DNA of 43,459 nt from an uncultured Verrucomicrobiota bacterium (lineage in GTDB: Bacteria > Verrucomicrobiota > Verrucomicrobiia > Limisphaerales > UBA9464): contig CAINWP010000317.1 in NCBI GenBank assembly GCA_903854475.1, positions 1-43,459 on the forward strand, written 5' to 3'. The notes under the pieces were generated by a model. It did not search any database. It worked only from the letters and a program-made list of their open reading frames with translations, and had not been told where the DNA came from. Numbering within the stretch: position 1 is the first letter of the stretch; every line of letters starts with the position of its first letter. This document shows positions 1-8,356 of this stretch, one piece after another. The position numbers and the translations under genes are program-made.

Positions 1-1
1 C

Positions 2-682
2 ACCACCACCAAGATGCGGATCGTTGCAGGGCAGCAACAAATCGTTCGACTCGACCGGGAAACCCGTGGAGAGATCGATGAAGCAACTACGCGGACGCTG
101 TTGACCAAGCTCGAGAGAGCCCTTCCAAAAATCGCTGGTGTCGTGGTGGGCGACTACGGCAAGGGCGTGGTCACCCAGGCGCTCCTCGACGGGATCCGGG
201 ATCGCTGCAAAGAAGCGGGTTGCTGGCTGAGCGTCGATCCCAAGCCCGTCCATCAACTCAACTTGCGCGGGCTTTCCTTGATCACTCCCAATCGCAAGGA
301 AGTCTTCGAGTTGGCTGGGGTCGAAGACTCGGTCCGCGCATCCAATCCCATGTCCGACTCACCGCTTCAGGAAGCCGTTCGACGACTTCAGGAAACCCTG
401 CGGCCCGCCCTGTTGCTCGTCACCCTGGGCGAATTGGGCATGCTCTTGTGCCGACGCAACGAGCCCCCTTTCCATGTCCCCACAATCGCCCGCGAAGTCT
501 TTGACGTCTCCGGGGCCGGGGACACCGTGATCGCAGCCTTCACGCTAGCAATCGCGGCCGGCGCCTCGCCCGTCGAGGCCACCATCTTCTCCAACCACGC
601 CGCTGGAGTGGTGGTTGGCAAACGGGGCACAGCCACTGTCAGCCCGGCCGAGCTTCTGGCCACCTTCGACACCCACGCTTGA
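2..682 (+). CDS. hldE/rfaE1: D-glycero-beta-D-manno-heptose-7-phosphate kinase (PfkB family), C-terminal part, truncated by window start
   Basis: Frame stays open upstream of the listed ATG (TTTK-MRIVAGQQQIVRLDRE); PfkB signature DVSGAGDTVIAAFTLA; followed by gmhB. Confidence 0.85.
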   Translation, partial: TTTKMRIVAGQQQIVRLDRETRGEIDEATTRTLLTKLERALPKIAGVVVGDYGKGVVTQALLDGIRDRCKEAGCWLSVDPKPVHQLNLRGLSLITPNRKEVFELAGVEDSVRASNPMSDSPLQEAVRRLQETLRPALLLVTLGELGMLLCRRNEPPFHVPTIAREVFDVSGAGDTVIAAFTLAIAAGASPVEATIFSNHAAGVVVGKRGTATVSPAELLATFDTHA

Positions 683-687
683 TCTTC

Positions 688-1242
688 ATGAGACCCGCGA
701 TATTCCTCGATCGAGACGGGACGCTCATCCGCGAAAAGCACTACTTGCACCGCCCCGAAGAGGTCGAATTTTTTGCGGAGGCCGCCCCCGCCCTGAGGCG
801 CTTGAGCGACGCGGGGTTTGCGCTGATCGTGGTAACCAATCAATCCGGTGTTGGCCGGGGCTATTTCACCGAGGCTGATGTCGATCGGGTCCACGCCCAT
901 ATCCAGTCCGAAATGGCCCAGGCCGGCGTCAAATTCCTAAAATTCTATTCGGCCTTTGAAGCCCCGGATCAACCCAGCCGCGGGCGCAAACCCTCGCCCC
1001 AATTAATCTGGGATGCCCGGGATGAATTTCAACTCGACCTCCCGTCTAGCTACATGGTCGGCGACAAACGCATCGACCTGGAGGCCGGTTGGAATGCCGG
1101 AGTGAGGCGGAGTTTTCTGGTGCGCACGGGCTATGGTGCCGAACTGGAACGCACCGAAGGATCATCTCTGGATCCCGGGATCGTCGTCGATGGGTGGCTT
1201 CAGGTGGCCGATTGGATTTTGAACTCTCGATCCGACGGCTGA
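688..1242 (+). CDS. gmhB: D-glycero-D-manno-heptose 1,7-bisphosphate 7-phosphatase (HAD family)
   Basis: HAD motif FLDRDGTL; VVTNQSGVGRGYF; MVGDKRIDLEAGWNAG. ATG at 688 preferred over TTG at 679. Confidence 0.9.
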   Translation: MRPAIFLDRDGTLIREKHYLHRPEEVEFFAEAAPALRRLSDAGFALIVVTNQSGVGRGYFTEADVDRVHAHIQSEMAQAGVKFLKFYSAFEAPDQPSRGRKPSPQLIWDARDEFQLDLPSSYMVGDKRIDLEAGWNAGVRRSFLVRTGYGAELERTEGSSLDPGIVVDGWLQVADWILNSRSDG

Positions 1243-1268
1243 ACTAGAGTCTTCGGCAGCCCCCGAAT

Positions 1269-1682
1269 TCAGCACTCGCTAGCCCCCGGGACTTCCATAC
1301 GGAAACGGGGGATTCGCACCACGACGCAGCGCCCAGTATCGTCGACTCCCAGGTAGGAACCCTCGGCCACTGCGGAGTTTGTTCCGATAATGTGCCGACT
1401 GTTGTAGCTGAATTTTCCTCCCGGCTCGATCAACGGCGTCTCTCCGACCACGCCATCGCCCTCCACCACCAACACCGTGTCGTCCTCGTGAGTCACCACC
1501 CACTTGCGCCCACGGAGGGTCACCGGAACCGGAGAGTGATTGTGGATCGAAATAAAGTAGATAAACGAGTGCGGCTTATCGGACTGGTCGGCCCGGAGAC
1601 GCTGGTAGAGCAGTCGGTCCACCGTGACTTTCAGTCCGGGCAATTCGATCATTTCCCCAATGGTTCCCATCTGGCGGAACAC
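1269..1682 (-). CDS. apaG: ApaG domain protein (DUF525)
   Basis: ApaG-like sequence YFISIHNHSPVPVTLRGRKWVVTHEDD...VVGETPLIEPGGKFSYNS. Confidence 0.85.
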   Translation of the reverse strand: MFRQMGTIGEMIELPGLKVTVDRLLYQRLRADQSDKPHSFIYFISIHNHSPVPVTLRGRKWVVTHEDDTVLVVEGDGVVGETPLIEPGGKFSYNSRHIIGTNSAVAEGSYLGVDDTGRCVVVRIPRFRMEVPGASEC

Positions 1683-1797
1683 TAGTCTGGAACAATTCGG
1701 TTGGCCAACAGCGGTTTACTGGACCGCCTGAGAATGCGCGCTTGTTCGTGGCATCCCGAAGCTCGACGAGATAGCGTTACCACCGTCGTTCGAAACC

Positions 1798-3159
1798 ATG
1801 CCCAGCGTTTACATTAAGACCTACGGTTGCCAGATGAACGAACGGGACAGCGAGGCTGTCTCGGTCCAACTCTTGGCCCGCGGCTACTCCCTGGCTTCCT
1901 CCGAGAGCGAGGCCGACGTCGTCCTGCTCAACACTTGCAGCGTTCGCGACATGGCCGAACAGAAGGCCTTGAGCCGGATGCAAAATGTCATCGGTGCAGA
2001 CCGCAAGCGCGGGAACAAAAAGATCTTTGGCTTCTTGGGCTGCATGGCCCAGAGCCGTGGGGGCGAACTCATCGACCAATTACCCGGTGTCGACCTCGTC
2101 CTCGGGACACAGAAGACCCACCGAACCGGGGAATACCTCGATGCGCTGCTGTCCGGTTCGCGCGACAAGGTCGTGGACACGGCCGATGAACCCGGCAGCG
2201 AGTCGGCCATCCGCGAGCACCTCGGCCACGGTGTCGGCAACGATTCCCGACCCGTCACTGCCTTTGTCAGCATCATGCAAGGGTGCAACCAACACTGCAC
2301 TTTCTGCATCGTACCCTCCACCCGGGGTGAGGAGCGGAGTCGCCCCATGGAAGACATCGTCGCCGAGTGCCAAGAACTGGCCTCCCGCGGGGTCCGCGAG
2401 ATCACCTTGCTCGGCCAAATTGTCACCAGCTATGGCCGCCGGATGTACCCGGTGCTGGACGGCCGCAGCGCCTTCGTCCAACTCATCGAGGCAGTCCATG
2501 CCATCGAGGGCATTGAACGGATTCGTTTCACCTCGCCCCACCCCAAGGGCTACGGCGACGACCTTGTGGAGGCCTACGGTCGCCTCCCGAAACTGGTGGA
2601 GAGTGCGCACTTGCCCGTTCAAAGCGGATCTAACCGTCTGCTCAAGCTCATGCACCGAGGATACACCCGGGAGCGCTTCCTAGAGATCATTGCGAAGCTT
2701 CGAGCCGTCCGCCCCGACATGGGGGTAAGCACGGACATCATCGTCGGCTTTCCTGGCGAAACCGATGAAGACTTCCAAGAGACGCTCTCTCTCTGCCAGC
2801 AAGTCCAGTTCGATCAAGCCTTCCTCTTCAAGTACAGCCGGCGACGGGATACCCCGGCGGCCGAGATGCCTGACCAGTTGGCGGAAGAGGTCATTGAGGA
2901 GCGCCATCAACGGCTCCTAGCTGAGATCAACCGTATAGCGATGGCCAAGTTCGAGGCCCTAGTGGGCGGCATAGTGGAGGTATTGGTGGAGGGCCCCAGC
3001 CATCGCAACCCCGCGCGCTACGAAGGCCGGACCCGAACCAACAAGATCACCGTCTTCGAAGGATCACCCCGACATCAGGGTCAGCTCCTCAATCTTCGCA
3101 TTGAGCGGGTGGGCAGCTTCACGCTTTACGGCAACCCGGCCATCATCGGCCTCGATTAA
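1798..3159 (+). CDS. miaB: tRNA-2-methylthio-N6-dimethylallyladenosine synthase (radical SAM methylthiotransferase)
   Basis: N-terminal YIKTYGCQMNERDSE, radical SAM CNQHCTFCIVPSTRGEERSRP, HLPVQSGSNRLLKLMHRGYTRE, C-terminal TRAM-like region. Confidence 0.95.
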   Translation: MPSVYIKTYGCQMNERDSEAVSVQLLARGYSLASSESEADVVLLNTCSVRDMAEQKALSRMQNVIGADRKRGNKKIFGFLGCMAQSRGGELIDQLPGVDLVLGTQKTHRTGEYLDALLSGSRDKVVDTADEPGSESAIREHLGHGVGNDSRPVTAFVSIMQGCNQHCTFCIVPSTRGEERSRPMEDIVAECQELASRGVREITLLGQIVTSYGRRMYPVLDGRSAFVQLIEAVHAIEGIERIRFTSPHPKGYGDDLVEAYGRLPKLVESAHLPVQSGSNRLLKLMHRGYTRERFLEIIAKLRAVRPDMGVSTDIIVGFPGETDEDFQETLSLCQQVQFDQAFLFKYSRRRDTPAAEMPDQLAEEVIEERHQRLLAEINRIAMAKFEALVGGIVEVLVEGPSHRNPARYEGRTRTNKITVFEGSPRHQGQLLNLRIERVGSFTLYGNPAIIGLD

Positions 3160-3181
3160 TCCGTTCCCAACTCAACGGTCC

Positions 3182-4060
3182 TCACCTCGAAAGCAGCAAT
3201 AGATACTGCTGGAGTCGCCGTGATTCGACCGCATCGCGGCGTTCCTGATAGATCACGTGCACGTTGGCGATCATTCGCTGAAGGCAACGTCGGGGAGAAA
3301 TGGGCTTCAGCAGGATGGCGCTGTCGGAATCAGGCAGAGCAAAATGGGCCAATCGTTGCCGGGCCTCCGATCGAGTCACCAGACGCCCACCATGGAAGGC
3401 ATCGATTAGCCACTCCCCCTGGGCATCCTGATAGCGACACAGAAAATGCCCCGGCATACCAATGCCCACCACCGGGAGGCCGAGTCGACGGGCCACGAAC
3501 TCATAGAGGCAACACAGCGTGATAGGGATGCCCCGCCGACGGTCGATCACCCGGTCCAAATAGCTGTTCTCCGGATCAAAATAGTGCTCTGTATCGCCCC
3601 GGAAACCCTGTTCCCCGAAGAGTACCGCATTGAGGGCGGAAATCACCCCACCTCCGTCTGAAGCCAATTCCACCGCGGGCTCTGCCGCCTGGGCCCACCA
3701 ATCCAACTGGGCCTGGTAAGCCTCGATGGGAGCCTCAGGATTTCGCGTCTTGGCTAGTTTCCAGACGGCCTTCTCTAGGTCGAAGTGCTCGCCGTGCCCC
3801 GCACAGAATTCGAGAAACTCCCGGTCGGCATCCATCCGCGCCTGAGCGTCCCACAACTCGCGGACCCGGGCTCGGATCACTGGGTCCGGATGCACCCGGT
3901 GCGCCTTCAGCCAGGCCTGGGGGCGTCCTCGCGGCGTCAACTGCTCTCGAATTGCCTCGACCACCCCGCAATCCTCATCGGCCAACAAGGTCAGAAGCGC
4001 TTGCTGTCGAGCAACAGAAGGAACGGCCCCCTTATCGGTGATGATTCGATCCGAACTCAT
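3182..4060 (-). CDS. SirB1-family (transglutaminase-like) protein
   Basis: NAVLFGEQGFRGDTEHYFDPENSYLDRVIDRRRGIPITLCCLYEFVARRLGLPVVGIGMPGHFLCRY is typical of SirB1. Confidence 0.85.
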   Translation of the reverse strand: MSSDRIITDKGAVPSVARQQALLTLLADEDCGVVEAIREQLTPRGRPQAWLKAHRVHPDPVIRARVRELWDAQARMDADREFLEFCAGHGEHFDLEKAVWKLAKTRNPEAPIEAYQAQLDWWAQAAEPAVELASDGGGVISALNAVLFGEQGFRGDTEHYFDPENSYLDRVIDRRRGIPITLCCLYEFVARRLGLPVVGIGMPGHFLCRYQDAQGEWLIDAFHGGRLVTRSEARQRLAHFALPDSDSAILLKPISPRRCLQRMIANVHVIYQERRDAVESRRLQQYLLLLSR

Positions 4061-5442
4061 TCCACGTCGAACATCTTGCCCGGGTTGAGAATGCCCTGGG
4101 GATCGAGTTCTCGTCGTAGACCCCGCATCACCCGCATGGAGGCATCGCCCAAGAACTTCGGAAGAAACTCCTTCTTGGCTACTCCAACGCCGTGCTCGCC
4201 GGTGATGGTGCCTCCGAGGCGAATGGCCTCATCAAAAATTTCCCGGAAGGCCAAATGAACCCGGTGCATTTCTTCGGTGTTCCGCTCATCCGTCAGAAAG
4301 GTCGGATGCAAGTTGCCATCGCCCATGTGCCCGAAGGTGCCGATGCGAAGCCGGTGCTTCTTGGCCACTTGATCCACAAAGCGGATCATCCGGGCGAGTT
4401 CGCTCCGAGGCACGGTCGCATCCTCCAGGATGGTCGTCGGTGCTACCCGAGCCAGCGCACTGAAGGCCGACCGTCGGGCTCCGGCCAGTGCATTGGCTTC
4501 GGCCTCGTCGGCAGCCCGCCGAATCGCAAGACACCCGTTGGCCTTGGCGATCTCCTCCATGCGCGCCGCCTCGTCAGCCACCTGAGCCGGATGCCCGTCG
4601 GTCTCCATCAACAGCAGCGCCTCGCAATCAGGCAACCCGATCTTGGCGTAGTCTTCCACGCAGCGGAGGGTGGTGCGGTCGAGAAATTCCAAAGTGCAGG
4701 GAATAATCTTGGCGGCGATAATATCGGACACCGTTTGAGCCGCGGCGTCCATCGCGTCGAAGGTGGCCACCAGGGTTTGCTTAGCCGCCGGCTGCGGGAT
4801 CAATCGCAAGAGGATCCGGGTGATCACCCCTAAGGTCCCTTCGCTGCCGATGAAAAGATCCTTGAGCGAATACCCGGCCACGTCCTTCACGCACTTGTTG
4901 CCCGTAAAAAGAATTTCTCCGTCGGGCAGCACCACTTCGAGGCCCATCACATAGTTGCGGGTGATGCCGTATTTGAGCCCACGCAAGCCCCCTGAATTCT
5001 CGGCCACATTGCCTCCGATGGTGCTGATTTTCATCGACCCCGGATCCGGCGGATAGAATAGGCCAACGGCGGCCGCGGCCTCGGCAATTTGCAACGTGGT
5101 CGCCCCCGGCTCGGTCAGGAGCGTCAGGTTGGCTGGGTCCACCTCCAAGATGCGGTTCATACGCACCGTGCACAGGACGATGCATCCCGGTACTGGCAAG
5201 GATCCCCCGCTGAGGCCTGTCCCGGACCCTCGCGTGACCACCGGCGTCTGGGTCCGTTGCGCCAACCGCAAGACGGCCTGGATGTCGGCGGTGTCTCGGG
5301 CGAAAACCACGCAACCCGGTTGTTGGGTGAGTGCGGCCGTACCGTCGAAGGCGTAGACCAGCAGGTCTTCGGCGGCGGTCAGAACCAACTCTGGCCCGAG
5401 AATCCGTATCAGTTCGTGAATAATTTCAGGGGAACACGCCAT
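4057..5442 (-). CDS. glcD: FAD-linked oxidase, glycolate/D-lactate dehydrogenase GlcD-like
   Basis: VTRGSGTGLSGGSLPV (PP-loop), PPDPGSMKISTIGGNVAENSGGLRGLKYG, C-terminal GEHGVGVAKKEFL. Confidence 0.9.
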   Translation of the reverse strand: MACSPEIIHELIRILGPELVLTAAEDLLVYAFDGTAALTQQPGCVVFARDTADIQAVLRLAQRTQTPVVTRGSGTGLSGGSLPVPGCIVLCTVRMNRILEVDPANLTLLTEPGATTLQIAEAAAAVGLFYPPDPGSMKISTIGGNVAENSGGLRGLKYGITRNYVMGLEVVLPDGEILFTGNKCVKDVAGYSLKDLFIGSEGTLGVITRILLRLIPQPAAKQTLVATFDAMDAAAQTVSDIIAAKIIPCTLEFLDRTTLRCVEDYAKIGLPDCEALLLMETDGHPAQVADEAARMEEIAKANGCLAIRRAADEAEANALAGARRSAFSALARVAPTTILEDATVPRSELARMIRFVDQVAKKHRLRIGTFGHMGDGNLHPTFLTDERNTEEMHRVHLAFREIFDEAIRLGGTITGEHGVGVAKKEFLPKFLGDASMRVMRGLRRELDPQGILNPGKMFDVE

Positions 5443-5445
5443 GGT

Positions 5446-6099
5446 TCAGGACTTGTTGGAGTTGTGACGACGGGCTTTCCAGGCTTCCCAAACCACGGGC
5501 AGCACCGAAACAAAGATGATACCGAGCACAATTACCTCGAAGCGCTTTTTCACAAACTCCAAGCGACCCAAGAACCACCCCGCCGGGAGGATTAACCCCA
5601 CCCAAGCCACCGCGCCGACGGCGTTGAAAAACATGAAACGGGATCGGTTCATCGCCCCCATACCCGCCACGAATGGGGCGAAGGTTCGAACGATGGGAAT
5701 GAAACGTGCGAGGATCACCGTCTTGCCTCCATAAACCTTGAAGAAGTGATGAGTCTTCTCGAGGTACTCAGGCCGAATAATTTTAGGGAAACGCGCGGTC
5801 AGGTAATTTCCGGAGAATCGCCCCACTGAATAATTCACCGCATCCCCGATCACGGCGGCCACGATCATCAAGGCTCCGGCCACCCAGACATTGAGACCCG
5901 AAGCCGGGTTGGCTGCCACCGCTCCCACGGCAAAGAGCAGTGAATCGCCAGGCAGCACCGGAGTGAGCACCAGTCCGGTCTCGGCAAAGATAATTAAAAA
6001 GAGAATACCATAAACCCAAGCCCCTTGGTTGCGGGTCAGTTCAAACAAGTGGTCTTGCAAATGCAGCACTACATCGAGGAAGGCCTTGAGAAGATCCAT
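5446..6099 (-). CDS. DedA family membrane protein
   Basis: FAETGLVLTPVLPGDSLLFAVGAVAA, ARFIPIVRTFAPFVAGMGAMNRSRFMFFNAVGA; start MDLLKAFLDVV inside the longer ORF. Confidence 0.9.
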   Translation of the reverse strand: MDLLKAFLDVVLHLQDHLFELTRNQGAWVYGILFLIIFAETGLVLTPVLPGDSLLFAVGAVAANPASGLNVWVAGALMIVAAVIGDAVNYSVGRFSGNYLTARFPKIIRPEYLEKTHHFFKVYGGKTVILARFIPIVRTFAPFVAGMGAMNRSRFMFFNAVGAVAWVGLILPAGWFLGRLEFVKKRFEVIVLGIIFVSVLPVVWEAWKARRHNSNKS

Positions 6100-6131
6100 G
6101 GGGGAATGAGCTGAGGATTGGGTGTCCAGTT

Positions 6132-6455
6132 TCAGCGCCCCACAGTGCGGCTCGAAGCGCCCCGCACCTCGTCGACCTCTTGAGTCTCCAATCGAATGGA
6201 CCGACGAATGAACACCCAGGCGATAGCCCAGACAAAGGGGAAGAACAACACCCCCAGCACCAACCACGACAGCGTAAAGCCAGCGACACGGTGGGCCATC
6301 AGTTCCGGGGTCAAATAATTCAGGAGCGGCAGCCCCACCAACGCCACCAGAAACGCACTCGCGCAGAGGATGGACAAGACCAACTGCCGCCGCATCAAAC
6401 GGTGGAGGAAGGCCTCGGAATGAATGTCCCGGTAGGGATGGGCGGGGTCGGACAT
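6132..6455 (-). CDS. DUF485-like small two-TM membrane protein
   Basis: MSDPAHPYRDIHSEAFLHRLMRRQLVLSILCASAFLVALVGLPLLNYLTPELMAHRVAGFTLSWLVLGVLFFPFVWAIAWVFIRRS; resembles the small protein that accompanies ActP-type symporters. Confidence 0.65.
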   Translation of the reverse strand: MSDPAHPYRDIHSEAFLHRLMRRQLVLSILCASAFLVALVGLPLLNYLTPELMAHRVAGFTLSWLVLGVLFFPFVWAIAWVFIRRSIRLETQEVDEVRGASSRTVGR

Positions 6456-6763
6456 GAGCGCAGGATGGATCGAAAGGGCAACCGCCGTCCAGCACCCTAC
6501 CCGACTGTGTCGCGCCTCGACGCGGTTCAGAATCCGACCCACCGAAACGGCCGACCCAACATCGCCCGAGCTCAGCCATCGGACTTTCGCAAGGCGCTCC
6601 ATCAATTGCACCACACACCCAAGGCCCCATCGGCCCTCACCGTGCGTGTGTTGCCGAACAACGGAAACTAAACCGTTGCTCTGCGGACTATCGCTGTCCG
6701 TTGCTTTCTGGCTTGGCTCGCGGGCGAGATCGGCGCTCAATCTCACCACTCCCGTCCGACTCA

Positions 6764-8122
6764 ATGAGTGATCACTCACCCCATTTTCTTTCTCGCGAAG
6801 CCACCGTGGCGGGCCCGGGATTTTCGCGGTGGTTGGTGCCGCCGGCAGCCATCGCCGTACACATGTGCATTGGCGAGGTCTACGGTTTCAGTGTTTTCAA
6901 CGAACCCTTGAGCCGACTCCTCGGCGGCGCTGCCCACGACCCCACGCGAGATTGGACCATCCCGCAAATCGGCTGGGTGTATTCCATCGCCTTGGTCTTG
7001 CTCGGGCTTTCTGCGGCCGTCTTCGGCAAATGGGTTGAGCGCAGCGGCCCCCGCAAGGTGATGGTCGCCAGTGCTACTTGTTTCTGTTCCGGACTCGTAT
7101 TGGCGGGCATCGGGGTACAGCAGCACTGGCTGTGGCTCGTCTATCTGGGATACGGCGTGATCGGCGGCATCGGGCTCGGCTTGGGCTACATCGCTCCGGT
7201 CTCCACGCTGATAAAGTGGTTTCCAGATCGGCCCGGAATGGCCACCGGAATGGCCATCATGGGCTTCGGCGGCGGCGCGCTCATCGGTGCACCTCTGGGT
7301 GTCACCTTGATGTCGTTCTTCAAGACGGCCACCGACCCAGGGGTCGCTGCCACGTTCTTCACCATGGCCGGACTTTATGCGGCCTGGATGCTTTTTGGAG
7401 CCTGGCTCGTTCGAGTTCCCTCGGCCGACTGGAAACCCGAGGGTTGGCAACCCGCCGCCACCGGATCCAAGGCGGGACCCGGCAAGGCCGTCTCGGTGGA
7501 CACGGCTTGGAAAACGCCCCAGTTCTGGCTGCTGTGGATTGTCCTGTGCATGAACGTCAGCGCGGGCATCGGCATCTTAGGCCAAGCCTCACTGATGTGT
7601 CAGGACTTGTTCGGCGTCAGCGCCGCGGTGGGCGGCGGGTTCGCCGGTTTGTTATCGCTCTTCAACATGGGTGGGCGCTTCTTGTGGTCCTCCGTCTCCG
7701 ACCTCACCGGCCGACGCACTGTGTTCGCGATCTACTTTCTACTCGGCGCGCTGCTGTATTCGCTCGTTCCGTGGACTCAGAAGATCGGAAGTCGATCCCT
7801 CTTCGTGGTGGTCACAGCTCTTATCATCTCCATGTACGGCGGCGGCTTTGCCACCATTCCGGCCTATCTCCGAGACCTCTTCGGTACCTATCAAGTCGGA
7901 GCCATCCATGGCCGCCTGATCACGGCCTGGTCATTCGCCGCCATCGTCGGCCCCCAACTCATCAACTACATCTCCACCGCAAAGAAGAAGGCCGGAGTGC
8001 CCGCGGCCGAAGCCTACAATAGCACCCTATACCTGATGTGCGGACTGCTGCTCATCGGACTCATCGCCAACTTGCTGGTACGACCGGTGCATCCAAAGCA
8101 TCATCTGGCGTCCCACTCCTGA
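6764..8122 (+). CDS. OFA-family MFS transporter (oxalate/formate antiporter-like)
   Basis: 12-TM MFS; IAVHMCIGEVYGFSVFNEPL, GIGLGLGYIAPVSTLIKWFPDRPGMATGMAIMGFGGGALIGAPL; start at MSDHSPHFLS. Confidence 0.9.
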   Translation: MSDHSPHFLSREATVAGPGFSRWLVPPAAIAVHMCIGEVYGFSVFNEPLSRLLGGAAHDPTRDWTIPQIGWVYSIALVLLGLSAAVFGKWVERSGPRKVMVASATCFCSGLVLAGIGVQQHWLWLVYLGYGVIGGIGLGLGYIAPVSTLIKWFPDRPGMATGMAIMGFGGGALIGAPLGVTLMSFFKTATDPGVAATFFTMAGLYAAWMLFGAWLVRVPSADWKPEGWQPAATGSKAGPGKAVSVDTAWKTPQFWLLWIVLCMNVSAGIGILGQASLMCQDLFGVSAAVGGGFAGLLSLFNMGGRFLWSSVSDLTGRRTVFAIYFLLGALLYSLVPWTQKIGSRSLFVVVTALIISMYGGGFATIPAYLRDLFGTYQVGAIHGRLITAWSFAAIVGPQLINYISTAKKKAGVPAAEAYNSTLYLMCGLLLIGLIANLLVRPVHPKHHLASHS

Positions 8123-8134
8123 CTTTCGAACGTC

Positions 8135-8299
8135 ATGCAACGTCTCTTGTTCATCGTCACCTGGATTCTGGTGCTCACACCGCTCTCTTGGGGTGTCGCC
8201 CGATCAATACAAAAGTCGATGCCCCTCTTCACTGCCAGCATGCCTATTAAGCCCACTCAGGCGGGATCGACAAACTCGATCACACCCGCCAAGCCGTAA
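8135..8299 (+). CDS. 54-aa single-TM protein, probable OFA/MFS transporter small subunit
   Basis: Own translation, below the ORF-track cutoff: MQRLLFIVTWILVLTPLSWGVARSIQKSMPLFTASMPIKPTQAGSTNSITPAKP*; 12 bp after the MFS stop; (L)xW(I/L)xVxxPLxWGVxxxxxKSxxLF pattern matches remembered MFS small-subunit proteins. Confidence 0.7.
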   Translation: MQRLLFIVTWILVLTPLSWGVARSIQKSMPLFTASMPIKPTQAGSTNSITPAKP

Positions 8300-8356
8300 G
8301 CGCGTTGTCCACCTTTCTCAAACCTCACTCATCAACCCAGGATCACACACTCACCG

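Noticed and set aside
5446-6630. 394-aa ORF as a single DedA protein
   Set aside because: Residues before MDLLKAFLDVV run antisense/out of frame through the DUF485 gene; the true DedA start is 6099
7078-8022. 314-aa plus-strand ORF rich in Arg and His inside the OFA MFS gene
   Set aside because: Alternate-frame shadow in GC-rich DNA; no recognisable domain
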